From positions 1 through 9,438 of the forward strand of contig SKJO01000223.1 in the NCBI GenBank assembly GCA_007121975.1: 9,438 nt of DNA, given 5' to 3'. The notes under the pieces were generated by a model that worked only from the letters and a program-made list of their open reading frames with translations, made no database searches and was not told the DNA's origin. Source of the stretch: Nitriliruptoraceae bacterium (GTDB lineage: Bacteria; Actinomycetota; Nitriliruptoria; Nitriliruptorales; Nitriliruptoraceae). The position numbers and the translations under genes were made by a program. Shown here piece by piece: positions 1 through 7,061 of the stretch (within the stretch, counting starts at the first letter, position 1; each line of letters opens with the position of its first letter).

Positions 1-1438
1 CGCCGTCGTGCATCCGACGGGCGACCACCGCGGTCTCGACCAGGTCGCCGCGGTACTTGGGGAACAGCACGCCGCGGGAGGGCTGGCCGACCTGGTGCCC
101 GGCCCGGCCGATGCGCTGCAGTCCGCGGCTGACCGCGCCGGGCGAGGCGACCTGCACCACCAGGTCGACCGTGCCCATGTCGATGCCGAGCTCCAGTGAC
201 GAGGTCGCGACCAGCCCGCGCAGCCGGCCGGACTTGAGCTCGTCCTCGACGGCCAGGCGGCGCTCGCGCGACAGCGAGCCGTGGTGGGCCTTGACCAGCT
301 CGGGCGCCGGCTGGTCGCGGGCCGCGTCCTCCAGCGCGAGCTCGAGCTCGTCGCCGGTCAGGCCCTCGGCGCGCAGCTGCGCCTCACGCTGCCCGCGCGC
401 GTGCAGCTCGTTCAAGGTGGCGGCCAGCCGCTCGGCCAGCCGCCGGGCGTTGACGAACACCAGCGTCGTGCGGTGCTCGAGGACCAGCTCGAGCAGACGC
501 GGGTGCATCGCCGGCCAGATCGAGCGGCGGGTGGGTCCGGCCGCGGCCGGACCGCTGGCCGCCTCGAGGTCGCGCCCGGTCTCGAGGGGGGTGCCGAGCT
601 CGGACAGGTCGGGTACCGGCACGACCACGGTGAGCTCGAGGGGCTTGGTCGCTCCGGCATCCACGATCGTGACCGGGCGGGGCCGGCCGGGGCCCGGGTC
701 GTGGTCGGGGCCCGGGTCGTGGTCGGGGCCCGGGTCGTGGTCGTCGGCGGGGCCGGGGTCGGCGTCGTAGCCGCCGAGGAAGCGTGCCACCTCCTGAAGC
801 GGCCGCTGGGTGGCGGACAGCGCGATGCGCTGCGGGGCGGGGGCGTGCCCGCCGTGGGTGACCTCGTGCTCGAGCCGCTCGAGGCTGAGTGCCAGGTGGC
901 TGCCACGCTTGGTGGGTGCGAGCGCGTGGATCTCGTCGACGATCACGGTGTCCACGAAGCGCAGGGTCTCGCGCGCCTTGGAGGTCAGCAGCAGATACAG
1001 CGATTCGGGCGTGGTGATCAGGATGTCGGGTGGGGTGCGTGCCATCCGGCGGCGCTCGTCGGGCGGGGTGTCGCCGGTGCGCACCCCCACCTCGGGTCGG
1101 TGCACCTCGGTGTCCAGCCGCTCGGCGGCGAGCCGGATGCCCTCGAGCGGGGCGCGCAGGTTGCGGTCGACGTCGACCGCCAGGGCACGCAATGGGGAGA
1201 GGTAGACCACCCGTAGCCGCTGCTCGCGGGGCGGCACCGCTCGGGTCATGAGCTGATCGATCGCCCACAGGAACGCGGTCAGGGTCTTGCCCGACCCGGT
1301 CGGCGCGGTCAGCAGCGTGTGCCGGCGCTCGGCGATCGCCGGCCAGCCCTTGACCTGGGCCGGGGTCGGCTCGGCGAAGGTGGTCGCGAACCACGTGCGC
1401 ACCGGGGCGCTGAACCGTTCGAGGGGATCGTCGCTCAT
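1..1438 (-). CDS. lhr: Lhr-family large ATP-dependent helicase, N-terminal part (3' end beyond the left edge)
   Basis: This is a superfamily 2 DNA helicase of the Lhr (large helicase-related) type, a 3'-5' translocase linked to DNA repair. About 479 codons are visible and the frame is still open at base 1. Family members are about 1,500 residues, so roughly two thirds lies outside. Motifs seen: PTPAQ (Q-motif-like, 24-28), APTGSGKT (Walker A, 45-52), DEIH (Walker B, 168-171), SAT (motif III, 208-210), HHGSLS and the ATSSLELGIDMG stretch of RecA domain 2, and QRIGRAGHQVG (motif VI, from 441), which is characteristic of Lhr. The ATG at 1438 sits about 23 residues before the Q motif, as expected. 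A TACCGT -10-like hexamer (minus strand, 1453-1448) lies only 9 bp upstream, so the transcript may be nearly leaderless. An acidic DHDPGP repeat insertion occupies residues 233-250. The gene is divergent from a photolyase gene. Lhr assignment is firm; the exact subtype is not. Confidence 0.93.
   Translation of the reverse strand, partial: MSDDPLERFSAPVRTWFATTFAEPTPAQVKGWPAIAERRHTLLTAPTGSGKTLTAFLWAIDQLMTRAVPPREQRLRVVYLSPLRALAVDVDRNLRAPLEGIRLAAERLDTEVHRPEVGVRTGDTPPDERRRMARTPPDILITTPESLYLLLTSKARETLRFVDTVIVDEIHALAPTKRGSHLALSLERLEHEVTHGGHAPAPQRIALSATQRPLQEVARFLGGYDADPGPADDHDPGPDHDPGPDHDPGPGRPRPVTIVDAGATKPLELTVVVPVPDLSELGTPLETGRDLEAASGPAAAGPTRRSIWPAMHPRLLELVLEHRTTLVFVNARRLAERLAATLNELHARGQREAQLRAEGLTGDELELALEDAARDQPAPELVKAHHGSLSRERRLAVEDELKSGRLRGLVATSSLELGIDMGTVDLVVQVASPGAVSRGLQRIGRAGHQVGQPSRGVLFPKYRGDLVETAVVARRMHDG
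688..741. repeat. Three perfect 18-bp tandem repeats inside lhr
   Basis: The 18-bp unit CGGGGCCCGGGTCGTGGT occurs three times head to tail at 688-705, 706-723 and 724-741. On the coding (minus) strand each copy encodes the hexapeptide DHDPGP, in frame with lhr. Degenerate Asp/Pro/Gly sequence flanks both sides. The repeat lies after helicase motif III, in what is probably a surface loop between the RecA domains, so copy-number change would keep the frame. A function is unknown. Confidence 0.95.
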
Positions 1439-1533
1439 CGTGGATCGACGGTAGCCCGACCGGACAGGGGACCCGGACCGTCCGAGGTCCGTGTGCGCTC
1501 CGTACCGCTCGCAACCGATGAGCGAGGGCCGAT

Positions 1534-2901
1534 GTGACCACCGCCGTGGTGCTGTTCACCCGTGACCTGCGCGTGCACGACCAGCCGGCGCTGGCCGCCG
1601 CCTGCCGCCGGGCGCAGCGGGTGGTGCCCCTGTTCGTGTTCGACGAGACGATCCTGTCCTCGCGCTACGCCGCCCCCAACCGGTTGCGTCACCTGCTCGA
1701 TGCGCTCGCGGACCTGCGGACCAACCTGCGCTCCCGGGGAGGCGAGCTGCTGATCCGCCGCGGCGAGGTCGTGGAGCAGGTGCGCGCGGTCGTGGAGCAG
1801 GTCGGGGCGGATGAGCTGCACCTCGCCGCGGATGTCAGCGCCTACGCCCGGGGTCGCGAGCGTCGCCTGCGCGCGCTGGCCGACGAGCACCACCACCTCG
1901 ACGTCCACGTCCACGAGGGCATCACGCTGGTCCCGGCCGGCGAGATCCGACCCACCGGCGGGACGCACTTCAAGGTCTTCACCCCCTACTGGCGGCGCTG
2001 GGTCGAGGAGCCCCGTCGCGAGCCCGAGCCGGCCCCCGCGCGCGTGCCCACCCCCGACGACCTCGCGCCCGGCGACCTGCCGGCGCTGGCCGAGCTGACC
2101 GACGGCCGACCCGCACCCGAGCTGCTGCCCGGCGGAGAGACCGCCGCCCGCGCGCGGATGCAGGCGTGGTTCGACGGGCCCATCGAGGAGTACGACGAGA
2201 CCCGCAACGACCTCGCGGCCGACGCCACCTCGAAGTTCTCGCCGCACCTGCACCTGGGCACGCTGTCGGTCGCCGAGCTCGCCGCCCGCATCGACCGCCG
2301 GCGCCGGGGCCACGAGACCTTCCTGCAGGAGCTGTGCTGGCGGGACTTCAACCACCAGCTGCTCGCCGCGCGACCCGATCTGGTCCACACCGACGTGCGC
2401 ACCCAGCACGACCGCTGGCGTGAGGACGACGAGGCGTTCGTGGCCTGGCAGCAGGGGCGAACCGGCTACCCCGTGGTCGACGCCGGCATGCGCCAGCTCG
2501 AGCGCGAGGGTTGGATGCACAACCGGGCGCGGATGCTCGTGGCGTCGTTCCTGACCAAGCACCTGTATGTGGACTGGCGGCTCGGCGCGTGGCACTTCAT
2601 GGACCACCTGGTCGACGGGGACGTGGCCAACAACTTCGGCCAGTGGCAGTGGACCGCGGGCACCGGCACCGACTCGCGGCCTAACCGGATGTTCAACCCG
2701 GTCACCCAGGCCAAGCGCTACGACCCCACCGGGGCCTATGTGCGCCGCTACGTCGAGGAGCTCGCCGAGGTCGAAGACGCCCACCTGCACGCGCCCTGGG
2801 AGGCGCGGGGCTCGCTGTTCGCGCCGGGGGAGGACTACCCGCCGCCGATCGTGGACCATGCACAGGCCCGCGACCGCTTCCTCGCCGCCCGCGGACGCTG
2901 A
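1534..2901 (+). CDS. phr: Class I deoxyribodipyrimidine (CPD) photolyase
   Basis: This is a light-dependent flavoprotein that splits UV-induced cyclobutane pyrimidine dimers. It is complete at 455 residues, a normal family length. The N-terminal alpha/beta antenna-chromophore domain begins at once (VVLFTRDLRVHD, about residues 5-16). The FAD-binding helical domain follows: TSKFSPHLHLG (from 232), ELCWRDFNHQLL, GYPVVDAGMRQLEREGWMHNR (the Trp at 327 lies in the lesion-contacting motif), VDWRLGAWHF, NNFGQWQWTAGTGTD (about 366-380) and RMFNPVTQ. The QWQW segment carries an electron-transfer tryptophan. The C-terminal DYPPPIVDHAQAR segment is also typical of bacterial class I enzymes. The GTG start at 1534 is preceded by GAGGG six bases upstream and places beta-strand 1 correctly. 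The antenna (MTHF or a deazaflavin) cannot be read from sequence alone. It is divergent from lhr, suggesting a small DNA-repair locus. Confidence 0.95.
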   Translation: MTTAVVLFTRDLRVHDQPALAAACRRAQRVVPLFVFDETILSSRYAAPNRLRHLLDALADLRTNLRSRGGELLIRRGEVVEQVRAVVEQVGADELHLAADVSAYARGRERRLRALADEHHHLDVHVHEGITLVPAGEIRPTGGTHFKVFTPYWRRWVEEPRREPEPAPARVPTPDDLAPGDLPALAELTDGRPAPELLPGGETAARARMQAWFDGPIEEYDETRNDLAADATSKFSPHLHLGTLSVAELAARIDRRRRGHETFLQELCWRDFNHQLLAARPDLVHTDVRTQHDRWREDDEAFVAWQQGRTGYPVVDAGMRQLEREGWMHNRARMLVASFLTKHLYVDWRLGAWHFMDHLVDGDVANNFGQWQWTAGTGTDSRPNRMFNPVTQAKRYDPTGAYVRRYVEELAEVEDAHLHAPWEARGSLFAPGEDYPPPIVDHAQARDRFLAARGR

Positions 2902-3000
2902 TCCGCTTCGCCTGCGGGTGCCCTCCGGGCCCGGTAGCGCCTAGCCTTCCGCGCATCCATGCCGGCGAGAGCCGGTGTCGTCGCCGCTGGGAGGACTCCC

Positions 3001-3765
3001 GTGAAGCTCACCGCCGATGAGGTCGCGCTCGTGACCGGAGGGGCCTCGGGCCTGGGGGCGGCCGCCGCCCGCGCGCTGCACGCCGCGGGCGCCTCGGTGG
3101 TCGTGGTCGACCTGCCCTCCGCCGATGGTGACGCGGTCGTTGCCGAGCTCGGGGAGCGGGTCCGCTTCGCGCCGGCCGACGTCACCGACGAGGACGCGGT
3201 GGCCGCGGCCGTCGCCACCGCCGGGGAGCTCGGGCAGCTGCGGGTGGCGGTCAACTGCGCGGGGATCGCTCCGGCCGCCCGGGTCGTCGGGCGCACGGGC
3301 CCGCACCCGCTGGCGATGTTCGAGCAGACCATCGCGGTCAACCTGGTGGGCACCTTCAACGTGCTGCGCCTGGCGGCCGCCGCCATGGCCGAGCACGAGC
3401 CTCTCGACGGCGATCGTGGCGTGATCATCAACACCGCCTCGATCGCCGCCTTCGACGGCCAGGTCGGCCAGATCGCCTACGCCGCGTCCAAGGGCGGGGT
3501 GGTCGGGATGACGCTGCCTGCCGCCCGGGACCTGGCCCGCAGCGCGATCCGGGTGCTGGCGATCGCGCCGGGCACCTTCGACACCCCGATGCTCGCCGGG
3601 CTGCCCGAGGACGCCCGCGAAGGGCTGGCCAAGGACATCCCCCACCCGCACCGGCTCGGGGATCCGCGCGACTTCGGGCTGCTGGTGACCCAGCTGGTCG
3701 CCAACCCCTACCTCAACGGCGAGGTGGTCCGGCTCGACGGGGCGCTGCGCATGCCGCCGCGCTGA
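3001..3765 (+). CDS. SDR-family NAD-dependent 3-hydroxyacyl-CoA dehydrogenase (HSD17B10-like)
   Basis: A classical short-chain dehydrogenase of 254 residues resembling type II 3-hydroxyacyl-CoA dehydrogenase (HSD17B10/SCHAD-II), which oxidises 3-hydroxyacyl-CoA or hydroxysteroids with NAD. Visible features: TGGASGLG cofactor loop (12-19), Asp37 after beta-2 (NAD preference), NCAG (85-88), Asn114 and the Ser147/Tyr160/Lys164 catalytic set in TASIAAFDGQVGQIAYAASK. The C-terminal NGEVVRLDGALRMPP closely follows the HSD17B10 pattern. I chose the GTG at 3001 because GGGAGGA lies about six bases before it and it leaves a normal lead-in to beta-1. An in-frame ATG at 2959 would add 14 unlikely residues. 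A TAGCCT -10-like hexamer at 2943-2948 would start a transcript close to that ATG, so the alternative is not excluded. It probably heads a run with the acyltransferase 56 bp downstream. The exact substrate is unknown. Confidence 0.9.
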   Translation: MKLTADEVALVTGGASGLGAAAARALHAAGASVVVVDLPSADGDAVVAELGERVRFAPADVTDEDAVAAAVATAGELGQLRVAVNCAGIAPAARVVGRTGPHPLAMFEQTIAVNLVGTFNVLRLAAAAMAEHEPLDGDRGVIINTASIAAFDGQVGQIAYAASKGGVVGMTLPAARDLARSAIRVLAIAPGTFDTPMLAGLPEDAREGLAKDIPHPHRLGDPRDFGLLVTQLVANPYLNGEVVRLDGALRMPPR

Positions 3766-3821
3766 TCCCGTGGACGACGTGCCCGGACGGTAGGCTCGGA
3801 CCACCGTCAGGAAGGGTCACG

Positions 3822-5321
3822 GTGGTCGCGGAGCAGGGTGCACAGCACGCGCAGGGCCACGGGGACCGGCTCAGTGCCCGCGACGTGTCGCTGCTCGAGC
3901 TGGAGTCGCCCACTCTGCACCTGCACGTGGGCGGGCTGCTGGTGCTCGACCCGCCACCGCACGGGGAGTTCGACTATGGCCGCTTCCAGGACCTGGTGCG
4001 TGCCCGCCTGCACCTGGTGCCCCGCTACCGCCAGAAGCTGATCGACCCGCCAGGACTGCTCGGGGGACCGATCTGGGTCGATGATCCCGAGTTCGATCTC
4101 TCCTACCACGTGCGGCACTCCGCCCTGCCTCATCCCGGGTCGATCAAGCAGCTCACCGAGTACGCCGCGCGGATCCTGTCCCGTCAACTGGATCGCAGCC
4201 GGCCGCTGTGGGAGCTGTACGTCGTCGAGGGGCTCGATCACGGGCGCGTCGCGCTGCTCAGCAAGAGCCACGAGGCCATGATCGACGGGCTCGATGGCAT
4301 CGACATCGCCACCGTGCTGCTCGACCACGGCGAGACCGCCGCCGAGGACCTGCCCCACCCCGAACCCTGGACGCCGGGGGCCAGCCCCTCGGCGGCGACG
4401 CTTGCCCGGGAGGCATTGCAGGAGCTGCTCTCAGGCGCGGGTGGCGGTGCGGAGCTGGGCAGCCGACTGGCGACCGATGCTTCGCGCCTGGCACGCCGCG
4501 CCTTCGACACCGGCCGTGGGGTGGCCTCGATCGCGCGCAACAACGTGCTTCGTCCGGCTCCCCGTTCGCTGCTCAACCAGGCGCCCGGCCAGAACCGCCG
4601 GCTGGCTCTGCAGCGCATCCCGCTGGCCGACGCCAAGCGCATCAAGAACGTGTTCGCCACGACCGTCAACGATGTCGTGCTGTCGCTGGTGTCCGACGCC
4701 ACCGGCCGTTACCTGCGTGAACGCGGCACCCGCACCGACGGCCTGTGGCTGCGGGTGATGGTGCCGGTGAGCACCAGGTCGGGCTCGGATGACCATGCGC
4801 TGGGCAACCAGGTCGTGGCCGTGTTCGTCGATCTGCCGGTGGGGGAGATGGATCCCGTCGAGCGTCTGCGCGTGGTCAACGAGGCGATGCGGGAGGTCAA
4901 GTCCAGCCACCACGCGGTAGGCGCGGGCTTCCTGGTCGGCCTGTCGGACTTCGCGCCGCCGACCATCCATGCGATGGCCTCGCGCGTGGCGGTGCGCAGT
5001 CGGCTGTACAACCTGCTGGTCACCAACGTTCCCGGCCCCCAGGAGCCGGTGTACTGCCTGGGCGCCCGGCTGCTCGGCGACTTCCCGTTCGTGCCGCTGG
5101 GCGCCAACCAGGCGCTGACCGTCGGGCTGACCTCGATCGACGGCTGGATGAACTTCGGGTTCACCGCCGACTACGACGCCATCCCCGACGTCGAGCGCAT
5201 CGCCGGCTACCTGGTGGCCAGCCTCCACGAGCTGCTGGCCTGCGCCGAGGCCGCCGAGCTGCGCGGCGCACGGGTCGCCGAGCTGGCCTCCGGTGGCGCC
5301 GGACGCGGCCTGCCGCAGTGA
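3822..5321 (+). CDS. WS/DGAT-family (wax ester synthase/diacylglycerol acyltransferase-like) O-acyltransferase with altered active-site motif
   Basis: A 499-residue member of the bacterial bifunctional wax ester synthase/acyl-CoA:diacylglycerol acyltransferase family, which makes storage lipids from acyl-CoA. Landmarks: LSARDVSLLELESPTLHLHVGG near the N-terminus, LDRSRPLWELYVVEG (123-137), the active-site region KSHEAMIDG (148-156), TTVNDVVLSLVSDA with the conserved Asn-Asp (283-284), ALGNQVVAVFVDLP, and near the C-terminus LLVTNVPGPQEPVYCLGARL and ALTVGLTSIDGWMNFGF. The family motif is HHxxxDG with the second His catalytic; here it reads HEAMIDG, with Glu at that position. The protein is otherwise full length. 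It may be a functional variant, an acyl-carrier or regulatory paralogue, or catalytically impaired. The GTG start at 3822 has AGGAAGGG five bases upstream, and a TAGGCT -10-like box lies at 3791-3796. Its stop overlaps the dut start by 4 bp. Confidence 0.9.
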   Translation: MVAEQGAQHAQGHGDRLSARDVSLLELESPTLHLHVGGLLVLDPPPHGEFDYGRFQDLVRARLHLVPRYRQKLIDPPGLLGGPIWVDDPEFDLSYHVRHSALPHPGSIKQLTEYAARILSRQLDRSRPLWELYVVEGLDHGRVALLSKSHEAMIDGLDGIDIATVLLDHGETAAEDLPHPEPWTPGASPSAATLAREALQELLSGAGGGAELGSRLATDASRLARRAFDTGRGVASIARNNVLRPAPRSLLNQAPGQNRRLALQRIPLADAKRIKNVFATTVNDVVLSLVSDATGRYLRERGTRTDGLWLRVMVPVSTRSGSDDHALGNQVVAVFVDLPVGEMDPVERLRVVNEAMREVKSSHHAVGAGFLVGLSDFAPPTIHAMASRVAVRSRLYNLLVTNVPGPQEPVYCLGARLLGDFPFVPLGANQALTVGLTSIDGWMNFGFTADYDAIPDVERIAGYLVASLHELLACAEAAELRGARVAELASGGAGRGLPQ

Positions 5322-5803
5322 GCGGTGCCGAGCGGCTCGAGCTGCGGGTCACCCGGCTGGATCCCGGGGTGCCCCTGCCCACCTACGCACACCCCGGCGA
5401 CGCCGGGCTCGACCTGGCCTGCGCCGAGGACGTCGAGGTGGCAGCCGGCGAGCGGGTGGCGGTGTCGACCGGCCTGGCCATCGCGGTGCCCACCGGCTGG
5501 GTGGGTCTGGTGCACCCGCGCTCGGGACTTGCCCGGCGCCACGGGCTGACGGTGGCCAACGCGCCCGGCACCATCGACGCCGGCTACCGCGGGGAGCTCA
5601 AGGTGCTGCTGGTCAACCTCGGGCGCGAGGCGGTGGTGCTGCGCCGCGGGGACCGCGTCGCCCAGCTGCTGCTGCAGCGGGTCGGGCAGGCCGAGGTGGT
5701 CGAGGTGGCGCAGCTCGATGACACCGGCCGCGGGCAGGGCGGCTTCGGGTCCACGGGGCTGGCGTCCGGAGGATCGGCACCGGCGGCACCGGCGGCCCCG
5801 TGA
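5318..5803 (+). CDS. dut: Deoxyuridine 5'-triphosphate nucleotidohydrolase (trimeric dUTPase)
   Basis: It hydrolyses dUTP to dUMP and pyrophosphate, keeping uracil out of DNA and supplying dUMP for thymidylate. All five motifs of the homotrimeric family are present in 161 residues: PGDAGLDL (26-33), HPRSGLARRHGL (66-77), NAPGTIDAGYRG (81-92, catalytic Asp87 and uracil-contacting Tyr90), RGDRVAQLLL (110-119) and the glycine-rich RGQGGFGSTG (138-147) that closes over the phosphates. A short low-complexity Ala/Pro/Gly tail follows the last motif. The GTG start overlaps the acyltransferase stop in a GTGA junction, so translation is probably coupled and the genes share a transcript. The short lead-in to the first strand supports this start. 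Confidence 0.96.
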   Translation: MSGAERLELRVTRLDPGVPLPTYAHPGDAGLDLACAEDVEVAAGERVAVSTGLAIAVPTGWVGLVHPRSGLARRHGLTVANAPGTIDAGYRGELKVLLVNLGREAVVLRRGDRVAQLLLQRVGQAEVVEVAQLDDTGRGQGGFGSTGLASGGSAPAAPAAP

Positions 5804-5829
5804 TGGGGGTGGGGCGGGTCCCGATCGGT

Positions 5830-5858
5830 TTGCCCTCCCGGCGCCAAGGCGTTACTGT
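5830..5858 (+). promoter_or_regulatory. Putative sigma-70-type promoter of tRNA-Gly
   Basis: TTGCCC (5830-5835) and TACTGT (5853-5858) are separated by 17 bp and lie 12 bp before the mature tRNA 5' end. They match the -35 and -10 consensus at four and three of six positions, including the key TA...T of the -10. Position and spacing support it, but the boxes are weak, as is common in high-GC actinobacteria. Confidence 0.5.
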
Positions 5859-5870
5859 CCCCCGCTGCGC

Positions 5871-5944
5871 GCGGATGTAGCTCAGTTGGCTAGAGCGCCA
5901 CCTTGCCAAGGTGGAGGTCGCGGGTTCGAATCCCGTCATCCGCT
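5871..5944 (+). tRNA. tRNA-Gly (anticodon GCC)
   Basis: A complete cloverleaf can be drawn. The acceptor stem GCGGATG (5871-5877) pairs with CATCCGC (5937-5943), with discriminator T5944. The D arm contains AGCTCAGTTGGCTAGAGC. The anticodon stem CCACC/GGTGG (5898-5902/5910-5914) encloses loop TTGCCAA with anticodon GCC at 5905-5907. The T arm has loop TTCGAAT (5925-5931) on a five-pair stem with one G-U pair. CCA is not encoded and must be added after transcription. It reads GGC and GGU codons, which suits a GC-rich genome. It marks the boundary between the dense gene run on its left and the sparse accessory region on its right, and tRNA 3' ends are common integration sites. Confidence 0.97.
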
Positions 5945-5950
5945 CTCAGG

Positions 5951-5970
5951 AGCCCCGCTTTGGCGGGGTT
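5951..5970 (+). terminator. GC-rich hairpin after tRNA-Gly, likely terminator
   Basis: CCCCGC (5953-5958) and GCGGGG (5963-5968) form six GC pairs around a TTTG loop, extendable outward by a G-T and an A-T pair. It begins nine bases after the tRNA 3' end. There is only a TT after the stem and no real U tract, so this would be an actinobacterial-style terminator or a processing structure. Confidence 0.6.
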
Positions 5971-6102
5971 GTCAGGCGCCACGTGAGTTGAAGACGGTTG
6001 GGGTGGGCAGCGCCAGCGGGGGTGAGGATGAGCTCGTGCGGGCGGTCGTGCGCGGGCTGGCGGGTGGGCAAGGTCGGTGGCTCCACGACGATGGGAGCCG
6101 CC

Positions 6103-6699
6103 ATGCTGATCGTCACCGACGACATCGACCGCACCGAACACCAGCTGACCGCAGGGGAGCTTGCGTGCCCCGAATGCCAAGGCGAGCTACGCCCGTGGGG
6201 CCATGCCCGAGCTCGCCGGCTACGCACCCGCCACGGCACCCGCCACATCCGACCTCGACGCGCCTGCTGTCGCGTCTGCGGCCGGACCCATGTGCTGCTG
6301 GCCGGTGTCGCGCTGCTGCGCCGTGTGGATGCCGTAGAAGTCATCGGTGAGGCCATCGTGGCCAACGCTGCCGGCCTGGGCCACCGGCCCATCGCCGCTC
6401 GCCTGGGCCGCCCTGCCGCGACCGTGCGCGGCTGGCTGCGACGCTTCGCTGCACGTGCCGAGCGGACCGCCAGCCATGCCGTTGCGTGGATCTACCGGCT
6501 CGATGTCTCCGCGTTCAGGGTCGATCCTGACCGCGATGGCACCCCGGTGCGCTTCGCGCTGGCTGCACTGGGCCGGGCCGTGGCGGCCGCCGAGCGCTTC
6601 ATGGGCACGACGGCACACTCGAGGTGGCAGGTGGTGTCCTCGCTGTGCTCGGGACGGCTGCTGGCCAACACCAGCTGTCCCTACCCGCCGGTGAGGTGA
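6103..6699 (+). CDS. Zinc-ribbon/helix-turn-helix protein, DUF6431-like, of transposon-associated type
   Basis: A basic 198-residue protein. The N-terminal part has paired cysteines CPEC (22-25) and CRVC (56-59) in a probable zinc ribbon, with RPWGHARARRLR and RPRRACCRVCGRTHVLL between and after. A helix-turn-helix follows at about 94-115 (HRPIAARLGRPAATVRGWLRRF), then a C-terminal segment ending RWQVVSSLCSGRLL. From memory this matches a family of small HTH proteins (DUF6431-like) found in actinobacteria beside DDE transposases, where they may act as DNA-binding partners; I could not verify the family name. No transposase follows here. I chose ATG 6103 because GGGAG lies about five bases upstream; ATG 6091 in the same frame is possible. 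It lies 158 bp after the tRNA and is followed by a strong hairpin. It may be an orphaned element remnant or an independent regulator. Confidence 0.72.
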   Translation: MLIVTDDIDRTEHQLTAGELACPECQGELRPWGHARARRLRTRHGTRHIRPRRACCRVCGRTHVLLAGVALLRRVDAVEVIGEAIVANAAGLGHRPIAARLGRPAATVRGWLRRFAARAERTASHAVAWIYRLDVSAFRVDPDRDGTPVRFALAALGRAVAAAERFMGTTAHSRWQVVSSLCSGRLLANTSCPYPPVR

Positions 6700-6707
6700 G
6701 CTGACAC

Positions 6708-6741
6708 GCTCCTGACGGTCCGTTTCGCGATCGTCAGGAGC
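6708..6741 (+). terminator. Strong 13-bp-stem hairpin after the zinc-ribbon/HTH gene
   Basis: GCTCCTGACGGTC (6708-6720) and GATCGTCAGGAGC (6729-6741) pair over 13 positions, with a single G-T pair, around an eight-base loop (6721-6728). It starts eight bases after the stop codon of the preceding gene. There is no T run after it. It is either an intrinsic-type terminator lacking a U tract or a terminal inverted repeat/binding site left by a mobile element. Confidence 0.65.
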
Positions 6742-7046
6742 CCCGTGCCGCGCCAGCCCCCCCGGCACCAAGCCTCCGCGGCCATCCGCTCACGCGTCGG
6801 CGCCCACCTCGACTCCGAACGTTCGGGCGCCTGCCGACGCACGCCCACAGCATGACGCCGCGACCGTCAGCTGTGCGTCCTCGGCGTCTTGCTCTGCACG
6901 GCGCACACCGCGGCCTCGCTCACATCCTCAATCAGCGTGTCGCGACCATCCTCACCAGACGTGGCGCCCAACAACACGTTGTGAGCGGGCGGGGTGTCTG
7001 CGCGAACGTGAGATCCGGGTGGACCTCGAAGCGAATGGTCGTGACA

Positions 7047-7061
7047 ACCGTTCACAACGGT
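7047..7061. promoter_or_regulatory. Small perfect palindrome, possible operator
   Basis: ACCGTT (7047-7052) and AACGGT (7056-7061) are perfect inverted six-mers around CAC. The size suits a dimeric repressor half-site pair, and it is upstream of the kinase gene, but 177 bp is far for a simple operator. No second copy was noticed. Low confidence. Confidence 0.25.

Noticed and set aside
384..1559. 391-residue minus-strand open frame over the left region
   Set aside because: It is out of frame with the Lhr helicase on the same strand and reads as Arg/Pro/Ala low-complexity; the helicase frame carries every expected motif.
1435..2859. 474-residue open frame on the minus strand across the photolyase gene
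   Set aside because: It is an antisense shadow of the photolyase codons: Gly/Val/Arg-rich, no recognisable domain, while the plus strand encodes all photolyase motifs.
2941..3804. 287-residue minus-strand open frame opposite the SDR gene
   Set aside because: Composition is that of a GC-rich antisense frame with no domain; the plus-strand SDR is unambiguous.
4431..5228. 265-residue minus-strand open frame opposite the acyltransferase
   Set aside because: Antisense shadow with His/Arg/Gly-rich composition and no ribosome binding site or motif.
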